A stretch of DNA of 64,000 nt from Tritrichomonas musculus (Eukaryota; Parabasalia; Tritrichomonadida; Tritrichomonadidae). The DNA lies in NCBI GenBank assembly GCA_039105265.1, contig JAPFFF010000010.1, positions 1,426,001 through 1,490,000 of the forward strand, read 5' to 3'. Below the pieces are notes generated by a model. It made no database searches. It was given only the letters and a program-made list of their open reading frames with translations, and had not been told where the DNA came from. Positions 1 to 8,884 of this stretch are shown here, piece after piece. How positions within the stretch are numbered: the stretch's first letter is position 1; the number at the start of each line of letters is the position of its first letter. The position numbers and the translations under genes are program-made.

Positions 1-779
1 ATAAAATTAAAAATTGATAAAAATTACTGATGAAATATCGAGATTACATTTGAATTACGTTTATAATAAGTTTAAATTTATTAAAAATCTTGATTTTTAT
101 CCTTTAAAAAACAAAACTAGAAAAAAGTAGTAGTGTATTTTTAAATCTTATTAAATATATCATGTATTTGATGCATTTTTATTTACCATATTCATATCAA
201 TTTAAAAATATCATTAATAAATGACAGATTTTTAAAAAGCTTTCTATCAATTTTTTTGTTAAAATCATATGTGAAAAACTATGAAGAATGTTATTTAACG
301 ATATATTACTTTCTGTCTAAACTGAAAAACTAAAAAATGCGATTATTAGATATCAATCGTTGATTTGAAAATCGATGAGTTGAACTTTTATATCGCAATA
401 TGTAATGTATATTTTGATCATGCACAACACTCACGCACTTATATGCTTATTTTTGAGGAATTAGCCGCAATCTAATTATATATATTGAGTAGATAAGGAA
501 TTTTCGGATGAAACTCACGCCACTTTAATCTTCATCAGTCAGTGACCAAAATATATTTTTTTGGGATTTTTTCGCTGCATTCTTTGCATTGATTGGTAAA
601 AAAAACTCACTATTTTTTGAATTTTCTCAAAAAAAAATTCACAATTTTTTTTATTTTTTTTAAAAAAAACGAAATGTGAAGTGAAAAAAGTGGAAAATTT
701 TATTATCTCCCTAAATATTGTTGATAATATTATCAATATTTATTAATTATCATTTCACTTTTTTAAAAATTTTATCAAT
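1..779. other. AT-rich intergenic region
   Basis: No coding sequence is recognisable on either strand. The only longer open stretch, on the minus strand near 539-736, is Phe/Lys/Asn homopolymer-like sequence read from A/T runs and does not look like a protein. The last part holds the promoter of the ubiquitin-like gene. Confidence 0.6.
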
Positions 780-784
780 TCACT
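780..784 (+). promoter_or_regulatory. Candidate Inr element of the ubiquitin-like gene
   Basis: TCACT matches the trichomonad initiator consensus TCA-pyrimidine-A/T, in which transcription starts at the A. It lies about 20 bases before the ATG at 803, the short spacing usual for these genomes. A second TCACT lies about 28 bases further upstream. This is inferred from motif and spacing only. Confidence 0.45.
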
Positions 785-802
785 TTTTTTTAGGTCTTCA
801 TA

Positions 803-1060
803 ATGGCTACTAAAACTGAAACAGCTCACGTTTACGTTAAATTTGATAACAAAACTACTGACTTTGATGCAGTTGATTTCAAAGATCTCTCAAACCAAGT
901 TGCAGCCAAATTGAATATTAAGCCAGAAAATCTAAAATTCATTCATGCTGGCAAATATTACACTAAAAAAGAAATTGATACTTTAGCTGATTTTCCATCT
1001 AATGGCATTAAAGATGGTGTTACAATTGACCTCATAAATTTAATTAATGGAGGATTTTAA
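803..1060 (+). CDS. Ubiquitin-like modifier ending in Gly-Gly-Phe
   Basis: This 85-residue protein is the size of a single ubiquitin fold. Residues 9-80 follow the ubiquitin pattern: a first strand VYVKFDN, a helix around LSNQVAAKLN, then IKPENLKFIHAGK, which aligns with the IPPDQQRLIFAGK segment of ubiquitin. The chain ends INGGF, so Gly83-Gly84 are followed by one extra residue, as in ubiquitin-family precursors trimmed by a protease to expose the di-glycine used for conjugation. It is clearly not ubiquitin itself; a divergent SUMO-, NEDD8-, URM1- or UFM1-type modifier is possible, and I cannot choose between them. A candidate Inr about 20 bases upstream supports this start. Conjugation is inferred from the family, not shown. 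Confidence 0.72.
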   Translation: MATKTETAHVYVKFDNKTTDFDAVDFKDLSNQVAAKLNIKPENLKFIHAGKYYTKKEIDTLADFPSNGIKDGVTIDLINLINGGF

Positions 1061-1993
1061 ATAAAAAACATCTTATTCTATTAAATATAATCCATATGCA
1101 TTTTATATTTCAAGTTCGTCGAAAGTTTTTTTTGAAATATTATAATTTTGATATATTTTTCATCAATTTTCTCATTTAATACCGCAGGCTTTTAAAATAG
1201 TTTTAAGCAATTTTTTAAATTTTGGAATCGATATGATTCAAATTCTTATCAACAAAAAATTTGTCATACATTTACCAAAAAAAAATAGCTAAAATATTAG
1301 TAAAACCAAATACACATATTATTATGACTCTTTTTGCTTTAAATCTCCAGGAAATGGCAGAAAGAAAAATCAAAATATTTTCATATTATTATCATTTTGA
1401 ATTTATTTTATAAAGGAGATAGAAAAATGATTCGTTTCTCAATAATTTTAACAATATATCATTATAAACCTGCTATTTTAATAATATTTCTCAATCTTTT
1501 ATATATTTATTTTTGTGAGAACTCATTGAATTATATCATTGAATTGAAAAACAAATCAATTTTTTGTTAAGAAAAAAAAAGCCTCTTATTATTAAAGCTC
1601 TTTATTCGAAATTGGCCGCATAAGATTGAAATTATATCTGTTAACATGTTTATTAATATACAGATATATGATAAAATCAAATCAAAAAAGAAAAAAACCG
1701 TGTGGATCTAGAGAAATGCATCATTTTCTCAAGTTATTTTTTTGTTGATTAAAAACTTAATATTTTTTTTTAAAATGACAGACTTTTGGTCATCAATATA
1801 GCATTAAATTAATTTATATGGTTAGAAATTTTGTGAAATAAGAAATATTGATATAATTGATGAAGCAATTTTTTTACCATAATCGATGTTATGTTTAAAT
1901 TAATAGGTTGAATATAAAAATATTTTATTGTTTTTATTGTATGAATTCAAAAGATTAATCAAGAAAATGCAATTAAAAATAGTTACGTTATAA
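1061..1993. other. AT-rich intergenic region
   Basis: Nothing recognisable in about 0.9 kb. It holds homopolymer runs and no long open frame, and separates the ubiquitin-like gene from the caspase-like pseudogene, which lies on the same strand. Confidence 0.6.
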
Positions 1994-3199
1994 ATGACCG
2001 TTAAGACACTTAACGTGAATACCTCTCAAAAAGTGAATATATTAAATTGCGTAACTGGAATGAGCAATCAGAAGCAATTTTATGGTCAACCAATGCAGCA
2101 AGGTTATGCGCAATCGCAATCTAAATTCTGTGGTCTAAATCCGCAGCCTCGTCAAGGTAATCAATCTCAAGCCGCGAATCCAAATGGTTCGCGTTATCCC
2201 TCACTCCCTGTAGGATATTATTCACAGAGCTGGGGTACGTCTCCTTATCAACAACAAATTACAGGTCGTGCGGTTCACTCTGGTCCTCGCATGTATTTTG
2301 TTTTCAACCCAAGTAATTTTACCGATACATATAATCCATGGACTGCATCCATGTGGCTCCAAAATTACAATATCCCAGCATATCAAAAGCCGCAAATGCC
2401 GCCTGTAGCTCAGGCTCAAACTTCCAATGTAGTTCAAAAGCCTCAAAGCCAGCAACAGCAAGTACTGCAACAAGTGCAGCAGCAAGTACAACAGCAAATT
2501 CCTACCTCAACTGCAACAATACAGCATCAAACAGCAGTAAATAATAATCAAACTAACTCACAAACAATTACGCAAGGCAGCAGGGTGAAATCAGAAATAT
2601 TTCAATTTGATTCAGTTAAGCAATTTCAAGAACTGCGGCACCATGCAACAATTGAATCAGCTTTAGATCAGCTCAATAGACTTGGCACAGATCTCTCAAA
2701 AGTCAATCCAAGTACTTTCAAACCTGATTCAACTAGTTGTTTCATACTATGTAATACGTATACTACGCCAAAATACCAACTTGGTGTTGGTCCTCTCAAC
2801 GATGCGATCACTGTAGCAGCAAATCATAAATACATGGGATACCAAATTTATTTCCTTCATAATCCTCATCATACAATTTTTATGAGTTTTTTAAGAGTTT
2901 TTCTTGAAAAGGTTGATAAATATTTAACAATCTTTTACACAGGCCATGGAGCTGATAAATGTCTCGAAAACTCAATACTTGTTCAATTTCATGATAAGCA
3001 ATGTTTTGTTGAACTTGCTAAAACAGAAGAACAAAAAATAAAAGAAAAACCTGTAAAATGGCAACCAAAAAGAGTTTGAAACGATCTTCATTATAATAAT
3101 ACGCATGATCAAATGCAAGATTTTTTATATGATGACGATTATATAATGGCATCTCATCTGATTATGGATATTTTGAATCTGAAAACATTTTTAAATTGA
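1994..3199 (+). pseudogene. Caspase/metacaspase-like peptidase (family C14), truncated, probable pseudogene
   Basis: The open frame encodes 361 residues to a TGA at 3077-3079. Residues 23-200 are rich in Gln, Pro and Tyr, a prodomain style known in protist metacaspases; the likelier start is Met23 at 2060 (MSNQKQFYGQP). Residues 245-320 resemble a caspase p20 core: strand CFILCNTY, then LGVGPLNDAITVAANHKYMGYQIYFLHNP, and IFYTGHGA with the expected catalytic His at about 318. After the TGA the same frame runs on to 3199 with a DDDYIMASHLIMDIL segment, resembling the part of metacaspases between the catalytic His and Cys, so the stop falls inside the domain. No catalytic-Cys motif (DxCHSG-like) follows in any frame. 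I read this as a host gene decayed by a premature stop and loss of the 3' half. Confidence 0.62.
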
Positions 3200-3719
3200 T
3201 AAGTCAAATTAAACTTCTCATTAAATCTAATGCAATTTATAAACAGTAATTATTCAAAACATCATGTTTTTTGTGTGTGTGAGTGTACAAGAAAATGATT
3301 AGCAAAAAAATTGATTTTTACTGAATGCCAATTGTTTTTGATCTATAAAATCCATATTATATTTTTTTTTTGACTTAAAGAGATAATAATCAAGAAGAAC
3401 AAATAACCATTCAACAAATTTTACGGTTATTAGGTCAAAAAATGTGAAATTTTGACCTAACAAGATGCTATAATAAATAGCAAGATATAATTTCATTTTT
3501 TAATGTTTCAAGCAAAGACTTCTACGATTTATGATTCTGACTTTCCGGTAAGTAAAGATTCAAATGTGTAACCTGTTTTTCAAAATAGAAGAGGTATTTT
3601 TAAGACAAACTCATAAAGTTCTCAATATGAATTGCGATACAGTAAAGAAAAAAAAACATCTGTTTCAGTGAATAAAAAACTTTGGTTTATTTAAAAATAA
3701 ATAATCAATCCAGTATTCA
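3200..3719. other. Convergent intergenic region with hairpin
   Basis: No gene is visible. The region lies between the caspase-like pseudogene (plus strand) and the beta-helix/RING gene (minus strand). Its only clear structure is the inverted repeat at 3430-3460. Confidence 0.55.
3430..3460. repeat. 11-bp perfect inverted repeat
   Basis: TTAGGTCAAAA at 3430-3440 is matched by its exact reverse complement at 3450-3460, with a 9-base loop. It lies between two convergent genes, so it could form a hairpin at the 3' end of either transcript, or be chance in AT-rich DNA. Confidence 0.4.
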
Positions 3720-5783
3720 TTATTCATTATTTGGATATATTTGAAAATTATAACGAAACGATAGAATACGTGACTGACAAAGAGGGCACTGCCTTTTTTC
3801 AGTAAACAAATGAGTTGCGCATTCATAGCAGATGCATCTGTGCCCACATGGCAAAATGACTGTGTCTGGCTTGTGGTCAAGGCATATTGCGCACTTTGGT
3901 TCAACAAATTCTTCAGTGCAGTGATGAATAGGAATGTCACAAAGAGGGCAAAAATGTTCAGCTTTTTCTCGTTTCATGCCAGGTAACGTTGCATGTGTCT
4001 TGCATTCTTGTGCGCATTTCTTACATAAAACTTTATGGCCACAAGGAGAAATGATGTGATCAGCAGCTTCCTTTTTGCATCTCATGCAGATGCCCAAATG
4101 AGAATGGCCAGCTGTCACAGCATCAACATCATCATGATGAGCATGACAATCATTTTCGTTTCGATTTGTATGAGCTTCTTTTTCGTTTTGATGAACATGA
4201 AAGTTTTTATTCATTTCGCTTATTTCAAAGTCATCCAAGTCTGCGTATTCTTCGGTATATTTCGTTTTCATGAAATCTTCAACATCCATTTCTTTTAGTG
4301 GTTTTGGCATATCTTTTATAATTGCTTCAATGTCATCGTTTTCAATGAAATCATCATTCAATATTTCTTCTTCAAAATTATAATTTTCATCAAAATCATA
4401 TTCGTCACAAATATCAACATTTGGCAGAGATTCGTCTTCAACAAGTTCAATTTCATAATTATCACTGATTGATATTCGTTTCCATTGATCATTTCCATTT
4501 TTATTGTAAAAATAATTTCTTAAAAAATCATCTTTTTTGACTTCACCAAAATTTTTGACTAAAACAGAAAATTTTCCATTTTCAGAACAAACTCTATTGT
4601 CATTGAAAATTACGTTTCCTTCTGTAAAAACCTTGAGCAAAGAATTTTCATCTTCATTTAAATCATTCATGAAAATTGAGCAATTTCTAATCGTTGGGGA
4701 AGCGCCGTTATAAATGCTGAATTGTGATTTCTGGACATTTTTGAGAATGCAATTTTCAATGACTGCTTTTGAAAAGTCAGAAATAGAAAATCCACTTGAT
4801 TTGGCATTATAAATTCTTAGTTTCGAGAAAAGTGGAGATGCGCAATCTCGAGAGACGACAGCGAAAGATTGGCTATTTTCAACTTTTGTGTCATAAATGA
4901 CGGGCGTTGCTTTTGGCCCGAGACAAACGATTGCTGGGAAATCTAAATCTGAGAAAAATGATTTATAAACGTATCCTGTTGAGTATTCAAAATTGACGCC
5001 GTTTCCTCTGCATTTTTTCATATAACAATTCATGATTTGAGCATTGCTATTTTTGATGGAATGAATGGCCGAACAACCAAGGTTAGAAAAGTGACAATGA
5101 TTGACTTTAATCTTTGATAAATCAGCAATCGAAATACCTCCGCCTTCGCAATCCTTAAATTGGCACCTTTCAATATATGCCTCTGAATTATTGAGAAGAA
5201 AAATGGCCTTTCCTTTCTGTTGCAAAAATTTTGTCCTGAAAATTTTTGATTTTGAATTTTGATATAAATATATTGAAAACCGATTAGTTGTCTTAAATTC
5301 GCATTGATCAATATTTGCATTTGATTTGTCTAGTACTAATAATGATGTATTTGAATTGTCTTCAAAAGCGCACTTTTCAAAAGTGCCTTCAGATCTGTCT
5401 CGAACAACAATAGCTGTTTTATATCCTCCTCTGAATGTGCAATTTTTGAAGATACCTTTTGATTGACAAAAGATTTCAATTGAACATTCACATTGATTAT
5501 TAAATGGTGTAAATGTGCAATTTTCGGCTGTTATCGTGGAATTCCCTGAAACTTGAATATTACATTGGAAATTAATGTCATGGAAATTGATACTGCAATT
5601 GGTTATTACTACATTTGATAGAGTTAATGAAGGAAATTGATTTGATATTTTTTGATAGATATGTAAATTGGATCTGAGAAATATCTGTTGTAAAAGTTTG
5701 GCTCCTAATTGTAGTTCTAGGTAATTACTGCTTTGATTTTGGCTTGCGGTTATTTCTTGAAGATATTTGGGGATATCACACAT
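3720..5783 (-). CDS. Right-handed beta-helix protein with two C-terminal RING-type fingers (probable E3 ubiquitin ligase)
   Basis: The protein has 687 residues. Residues of about 50-430 form many short repeats of the type 'xxIxxCxFxxxxxxAIxxxxxSxxxIxxC', the hallmark of a parallel beta-helix (PbH1/NosD-like, as in FBXO11). Residues of about 455-560 are acidic and end in a His-rich stretch. Two zinc-finger modules follow: about 566-615 (CMRC, then SPCGH, CKKC and CPLC, with a long insert) and about 631-670 (CAIC, LPCGH, CYEC, CPLC), the second a clean C3HC4 RING of the Mdm2/XIAP type. The RINGs imply ubiquitin transfer, and the helix a platform for substrate binding; both are family-based inferences. 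A TCATT Inr-like motif lies about 20 bases before the ATG. The substrate is unknown. Confidence 0.82.
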   Translation of the reverse strand: MCDIPKYLQEITASQNQSSNYLELQLGAKLLQQIFLRSNLHIYQKISNQFPSLTLSNVVITNCSINFHDINFQCNIQVSGNSTITAENCTFTPFNNQCECSIEIFCQSKGIFKNCTFRGGYKTAIVVRDRSEGTFEKCAFEDNSNTSLLVLDKSNANIDQCEFKTTNRFSIYLYQNSKSKIFRTKFLQQKGKAIFLLNNSEAYIERCQFKDCEGGGISIADLSKIKVNHCHFSNLGCSAIHSIKNSNAQIMNCYMKKCRGNGVNFEYSTGYVYKSFFSDLDFPAIVCLGPKATPVIYDTKVENSQSFAVVSRDCASPLFSKLRIYNAKSSGFSISDFSKAVIENCILKNVQKSQFSIYNGASPTIRNCSIFMNDLNEDENSLLKVFTEGNVIFNDNRVCSENGKFSVLVKNFGEVKKDDFLRNYFYNKNGNDQWKRISISDNYEIELVEDESLPNVDICDEYDFDENYNFEEEILNDDFIENDDIEAIIKDMPKPLKEMDVEDFMKTKYTEEYADLDDFEISEMNKNFHVHQNEKEAHTNRNENDCHAHHDDVDAVTAGHSHLGICMRCKKEAADHIISPCGHKVLCKKCAQECKTHATLPGMKREKAEHFCPLCDIPIHHCTEEFVEPKCAICLDHKPDTVILPCGHRCICYECATHLFTEKRQCPLCQSRILSFRYNFQIYPNNE

Positions 5784-5801
5784 GATTTGACCTTATAATA
5801 A

Positions 5802-5806
5802 AATGA
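5802..5806 (-). promoter_or_regulatory. Candidate Inr element of the beta-helix/RING gene
   Basis: Read on the minus strand this is TCATT, matching the trichomonad initiator consensus. It lies about 20 bases upstream of the ATG at 5783, the same spacing as at the ubiquitin-like gene. Confidence 0.45.
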
Positions 5807-6523
5807 AATAGTTTAATTATGACATCATTTTGATTTTAGATTTTATAAATGGTCGGAAAAAATTTTATATTTTTTTTTCTCTAAAGAAATAAGTTTTTTT
5901 TTTTAAAAAAATAGCTATTATAAAAAAACACTCTTCGGTATTTATCAGACATTCCATAAATTTGAAAGAAATGTAGGCAATAAAAAAACATTACAATTCC
6001 AAAACAATTACTCTTATTTGAACATTTTAATTATCAATAATTGACATTAATTTTAAATATTATTATTATATTAATGAAAATATTAAGTATTTTTTAATTT
6101 TATTTTTAAGATATTAGTCAATACAAAAATTTAAAATTGAATGTATAATTATTCAAATTCCGAAAAATGTAACCTCCAAAATTTTTAAAAATTTTATCAC
6201 TTAACTTTTGGATGTATAAAAAGAAAACGTAATTTTTTTTCTGTGATCAATATTTTACAATAAAAATCGGTATAATTTCTTATAATCAAATTCATAATAA
6301 TATTGTACTACTGATCTTTCGTGTTTTGAGGACTGTAGAATATATCATGGTGGAGTCAAAAGAGTCTTGAATTAAGCAGTCAACAACAAAAAACCTCTCT
6401 TTTTCAAAGTTGGCATGTCCGAAAAATATTGAAAATATATATAATATTTGATTTGATTTAAAAAAAAAAAATAATACTTGAATCCAAAAAGAAAGCATAT
6501 ATATAATCATGAATAAAAATTGA
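5807..6523. other. AT-rich intergenic region
   Basis: About 0.7 kb without a recognisable gene. The minus-strand open stretch at 6292-6510 is Phe/Ile-rich and has no family features. Confidence 0.55.
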
Positions 6524-6700
6524 TTAAAAACTATAACAAAGATAAGATATTATATCATCAAAGGAATTTAATGTGAGTTCGTCATTAATTGTGTCTTTTT
6601 CATCCAAAAATGAAATATTTTTGTCTTCTTGGTTTATTATTTGTTGTTCTTCATTATTCGTTGATGATTCTTCTGGTAAATCATTTAGATTATCACTCAT
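6524..6700 (-). pseudogene. Acidic C-terminal coding fragment, oriented opposite to the adjacent Myb repeat
   Basis: A 58-codon frame begins at an ATG at 6698-6700; the open frame runs upstream to about 6780 without a start. The product (MSDNLNDLPEESSTNNEEQQ..., ending NSFDDIISYLCYSF) has the Asn/Glu/Asp/Ser composition of a real acidic tail, whereas the plus-strand reading of the same DNA is Phe/Ser/Ile-rich and looks like a shadow. It ends close to where the plus-strand Myb repeat begins. It may be the tail of the same or a related Myb gene, inverted, but there is no direct proof of that. Confidence 0.4.
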
Positions 6701-6769
6701 ATTTGCATTTGCATCTTCATATATTATTTGTGTTTCTGGTGAAATCGATATGAAAGTATTTTGTATTGC

Positions 6770-7004
6770 TCTTATGCATTATTTATCACCAAGCATCAAT
6801 CATGAAGAATGGACAAATGATGAAGATTTTCTTTTATTATCAGCAGTTGAAAACATCGGGAAACGTTGGAAATTGATTGAAAAAGTTTTTAAAGGAAGAA
6901 CAGAAATTGATATTAGAAATCGATTTTATATTATAATAAATAATATTAAGAGAATTTTACCCGGAAAGTTTAAAGTTTTTCAATATATCCATTTTTTGAA
7001 TTAG
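6770..7004 (+). pseudogene. Single Myb/SANT repeat, gene remnant
   Basis: The plus frame that ends at 7004 contains one clear Myb repeat: EEWTNDEDFLLLSAV, then KRWKLIEKVFKGRTEIDIRNRFY. The first Trp, the acidic WTxxED turn, the second Trp and the GRT-x-x-x-x-x-NR recognition-helix signature are present. It matches the second repeat of trichomonad two-repeat Myb regulators. The first repeat is missing, and upstream codons in this frame back to 6573 are antisense to an acidic fragment, so only the repeat region is credible. The chain stops about 20 residues after the repeat. DNA binding would be expected of the family, but one repeat without context is most likely a remnant. Confidence 0.6.
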
Positions 7005-7420
7005 TAAACAAAATTAATTGCCTTAAAAAGTTGAAAATATAAATGATACAATAATCGAGATAAAATATGAATTAAGCCAAATGTAATTTTATACTCTTGC
7101 TCTAAATGAAGTAATGCAATTTTAAACTCCAACTCTAAATTATTATTCCTTATTTATAATAATATTATTATAAATCAATATGGCCACAAAAAGAAAGTAA
7201 TTATAATTCAAATGAGTTAAGATTTTATGGTTCAATTTCCGAAAAAAGCTAAACAAAAAAGTTTTATATAAATTGTTTAACGATATAGATTATTGTTTGA
7301 TTATAACTTTATATTAATATGATTACTTCATTGTTATCGAATGGTTATTCGTTAGAATATTCAAATAGTAGAATTATTAATAGTATTATTATAATTTTTT
7401 AAATAAATATTTTTTTATTT
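7005..7420. other. AT-rich intergenic region
   Basis: Nothing recognisable between the Myb remnant and the LRR debris; only A/T runs and short open stretches. Confidence 0.5.
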
Positions 7421-8730
7421 TATTAATTTCTGATGGTTCAAAACTTAAAGTAATTCCAAAATATGTATTTAATGGTTTTATTGTTGAAAATAATATAATT
7501 TCATCAGAAATAGCACGAATTGTACCAAATGCTTTTAATAGTTATCAAAAACTTCAAAGAAATTAATTTGAAAAAGGCTCAAAACTTCAAATGATTGAAA
7601 ATAAAGCATTCTATAATTCAATTATTAAAATTTTTTGCATACCAACTATTAATAATTGTAAATGGTGCTTTCAATCAATGTGAGAAATTTATGAAAATTG
7701 AATTTCCTAGTGATACAAACCTTCAAAAGATAGAAAATGAAGCATTTAATTGAACATTTGTTGAGAATTTAGCAATTTCATCAAATTCTTTCATAGATCA
7801 TCATATTCAAAATAAAATTTCATATTAAACAGTGAAATTCTTGATACTTTCAAATCATACAAACGATATTTTTAACTTATTCTAGAGAAGTAAATGATAA
7901 TTATTTTAAATTTATATAATAATTTCTTAATTAATATGAAAGATCCAAATGGAGTGTATTACAGTCTTTATTTATTTCCATCTATCAATCAATATTTAGA
8001 GAAAAAAGTGTAAATGAAAAATATAAGTCATAGATCAGCGATATTTATTATTTTTAAGATTTATTTACAAAAAAGTGCCAAACTGACCAAAATGATTCAT
8101 ATATTTGTTAATTAATATGTGATGATCGTATTGTAGAATTTATCGCATTTGTAACCAGAAACAATATGTCACTTTTTAATTCATTTGAGTGTTCACTTTT
8201 TGAAACGAATTCTTTTTTAATTCAATTTTTGTGAGCGGCATCCTTCAATTACAAAGATAACGATTCTTTGATCAATTAATGAAATTGGCCATTATTCAAA
8301 AATTTCTCGAATTTGATTGAAATTGAATCCCAAGATTCATCTTCGCTGACACTGATTGGAAATTACACGTTTTTGAAATGTTCATCTTTGAAAAAAATCT
8401 CCCTACGATACTCGTTAAAATTGAAAACGGTGTTTTTTGTGAATCATTGAAATAATTTTCAATTCCTTCTTCAGTTTGTTTGATCCAGTCTTTTCCTCTC
8501 TTTATTCTTAGCTCATTAGTAAAAATAGCAATAGCAGCACCTTAGAATGAAGAAAATCACAAATTCAAACTAAAATCCATTCATATGTGAATGTAATTCA
8601 AAGTTGCCCTTTCTGTGGATGCTCTTCATTAATACAAATTTTATTCCCAGATTCATTAACAAATATTGGTAAAGATGCTTTTCCAGAAAATGTTAAAGTA
8701 AAATTTATTTTTTTGATGATAATAATAATT
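7421..8730 (+). pseudogene. Decayed BspA-like leucine-rich-repeat gene(s)
   Basis: Several plus-strand pieces, in different frames and broken by stops, read as the TpLRR/BspA repeat (LxxIxxxAFxxxxxLxxIxIPxx). Examples are FPSDTNLQKIENEAF (about 7700-7750), SSLTLIGNYTFLKCSSLKKISL (about 8340-8400, shared out over one frame) and CGCSSLIQILFPDS followed by LTNIGKDAF (about 8615-8690). Trichomonads carry hundreds of BspA-like surface proteins, so a relic is expected. Only scattered repeats survive, with no start, signal peptide or membrane anchor visible. The pieces may come from one gene or from two. Confidence 0.6.
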
Positions 8731-8884
8731 TTTTTTTCACAAGTTGCTAAATGATTAATATTGATGTTAATATAGCAACTATAGTTGACAACAACTTAAA
8801 AAAAAGCAAGATTTAGTAAATTATATGATTACGTTAAATGGTCTCTTTATAAAAAAGAAAAGTAAAAGATAAATTTTGATTTAT

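Noticed and set aside
539-736. Minus-strand Phe/Lys-rich small protein
   Set aside because: It is read from A and T runs and has no family features.
2222-2497. Minus-strand Leu-rich frame over the caspase-like gene
   Set aside because: It is the antisense reading of CAG/CAA-rich glutamine codons.
6573-6770. Plus-strand N-terminal part of the Myb frame
   Set aside because: Its Phe/Ser/Ile/Cys composition is that of an antisense shadow; the minus strand reads as a normal acidic protein tail.
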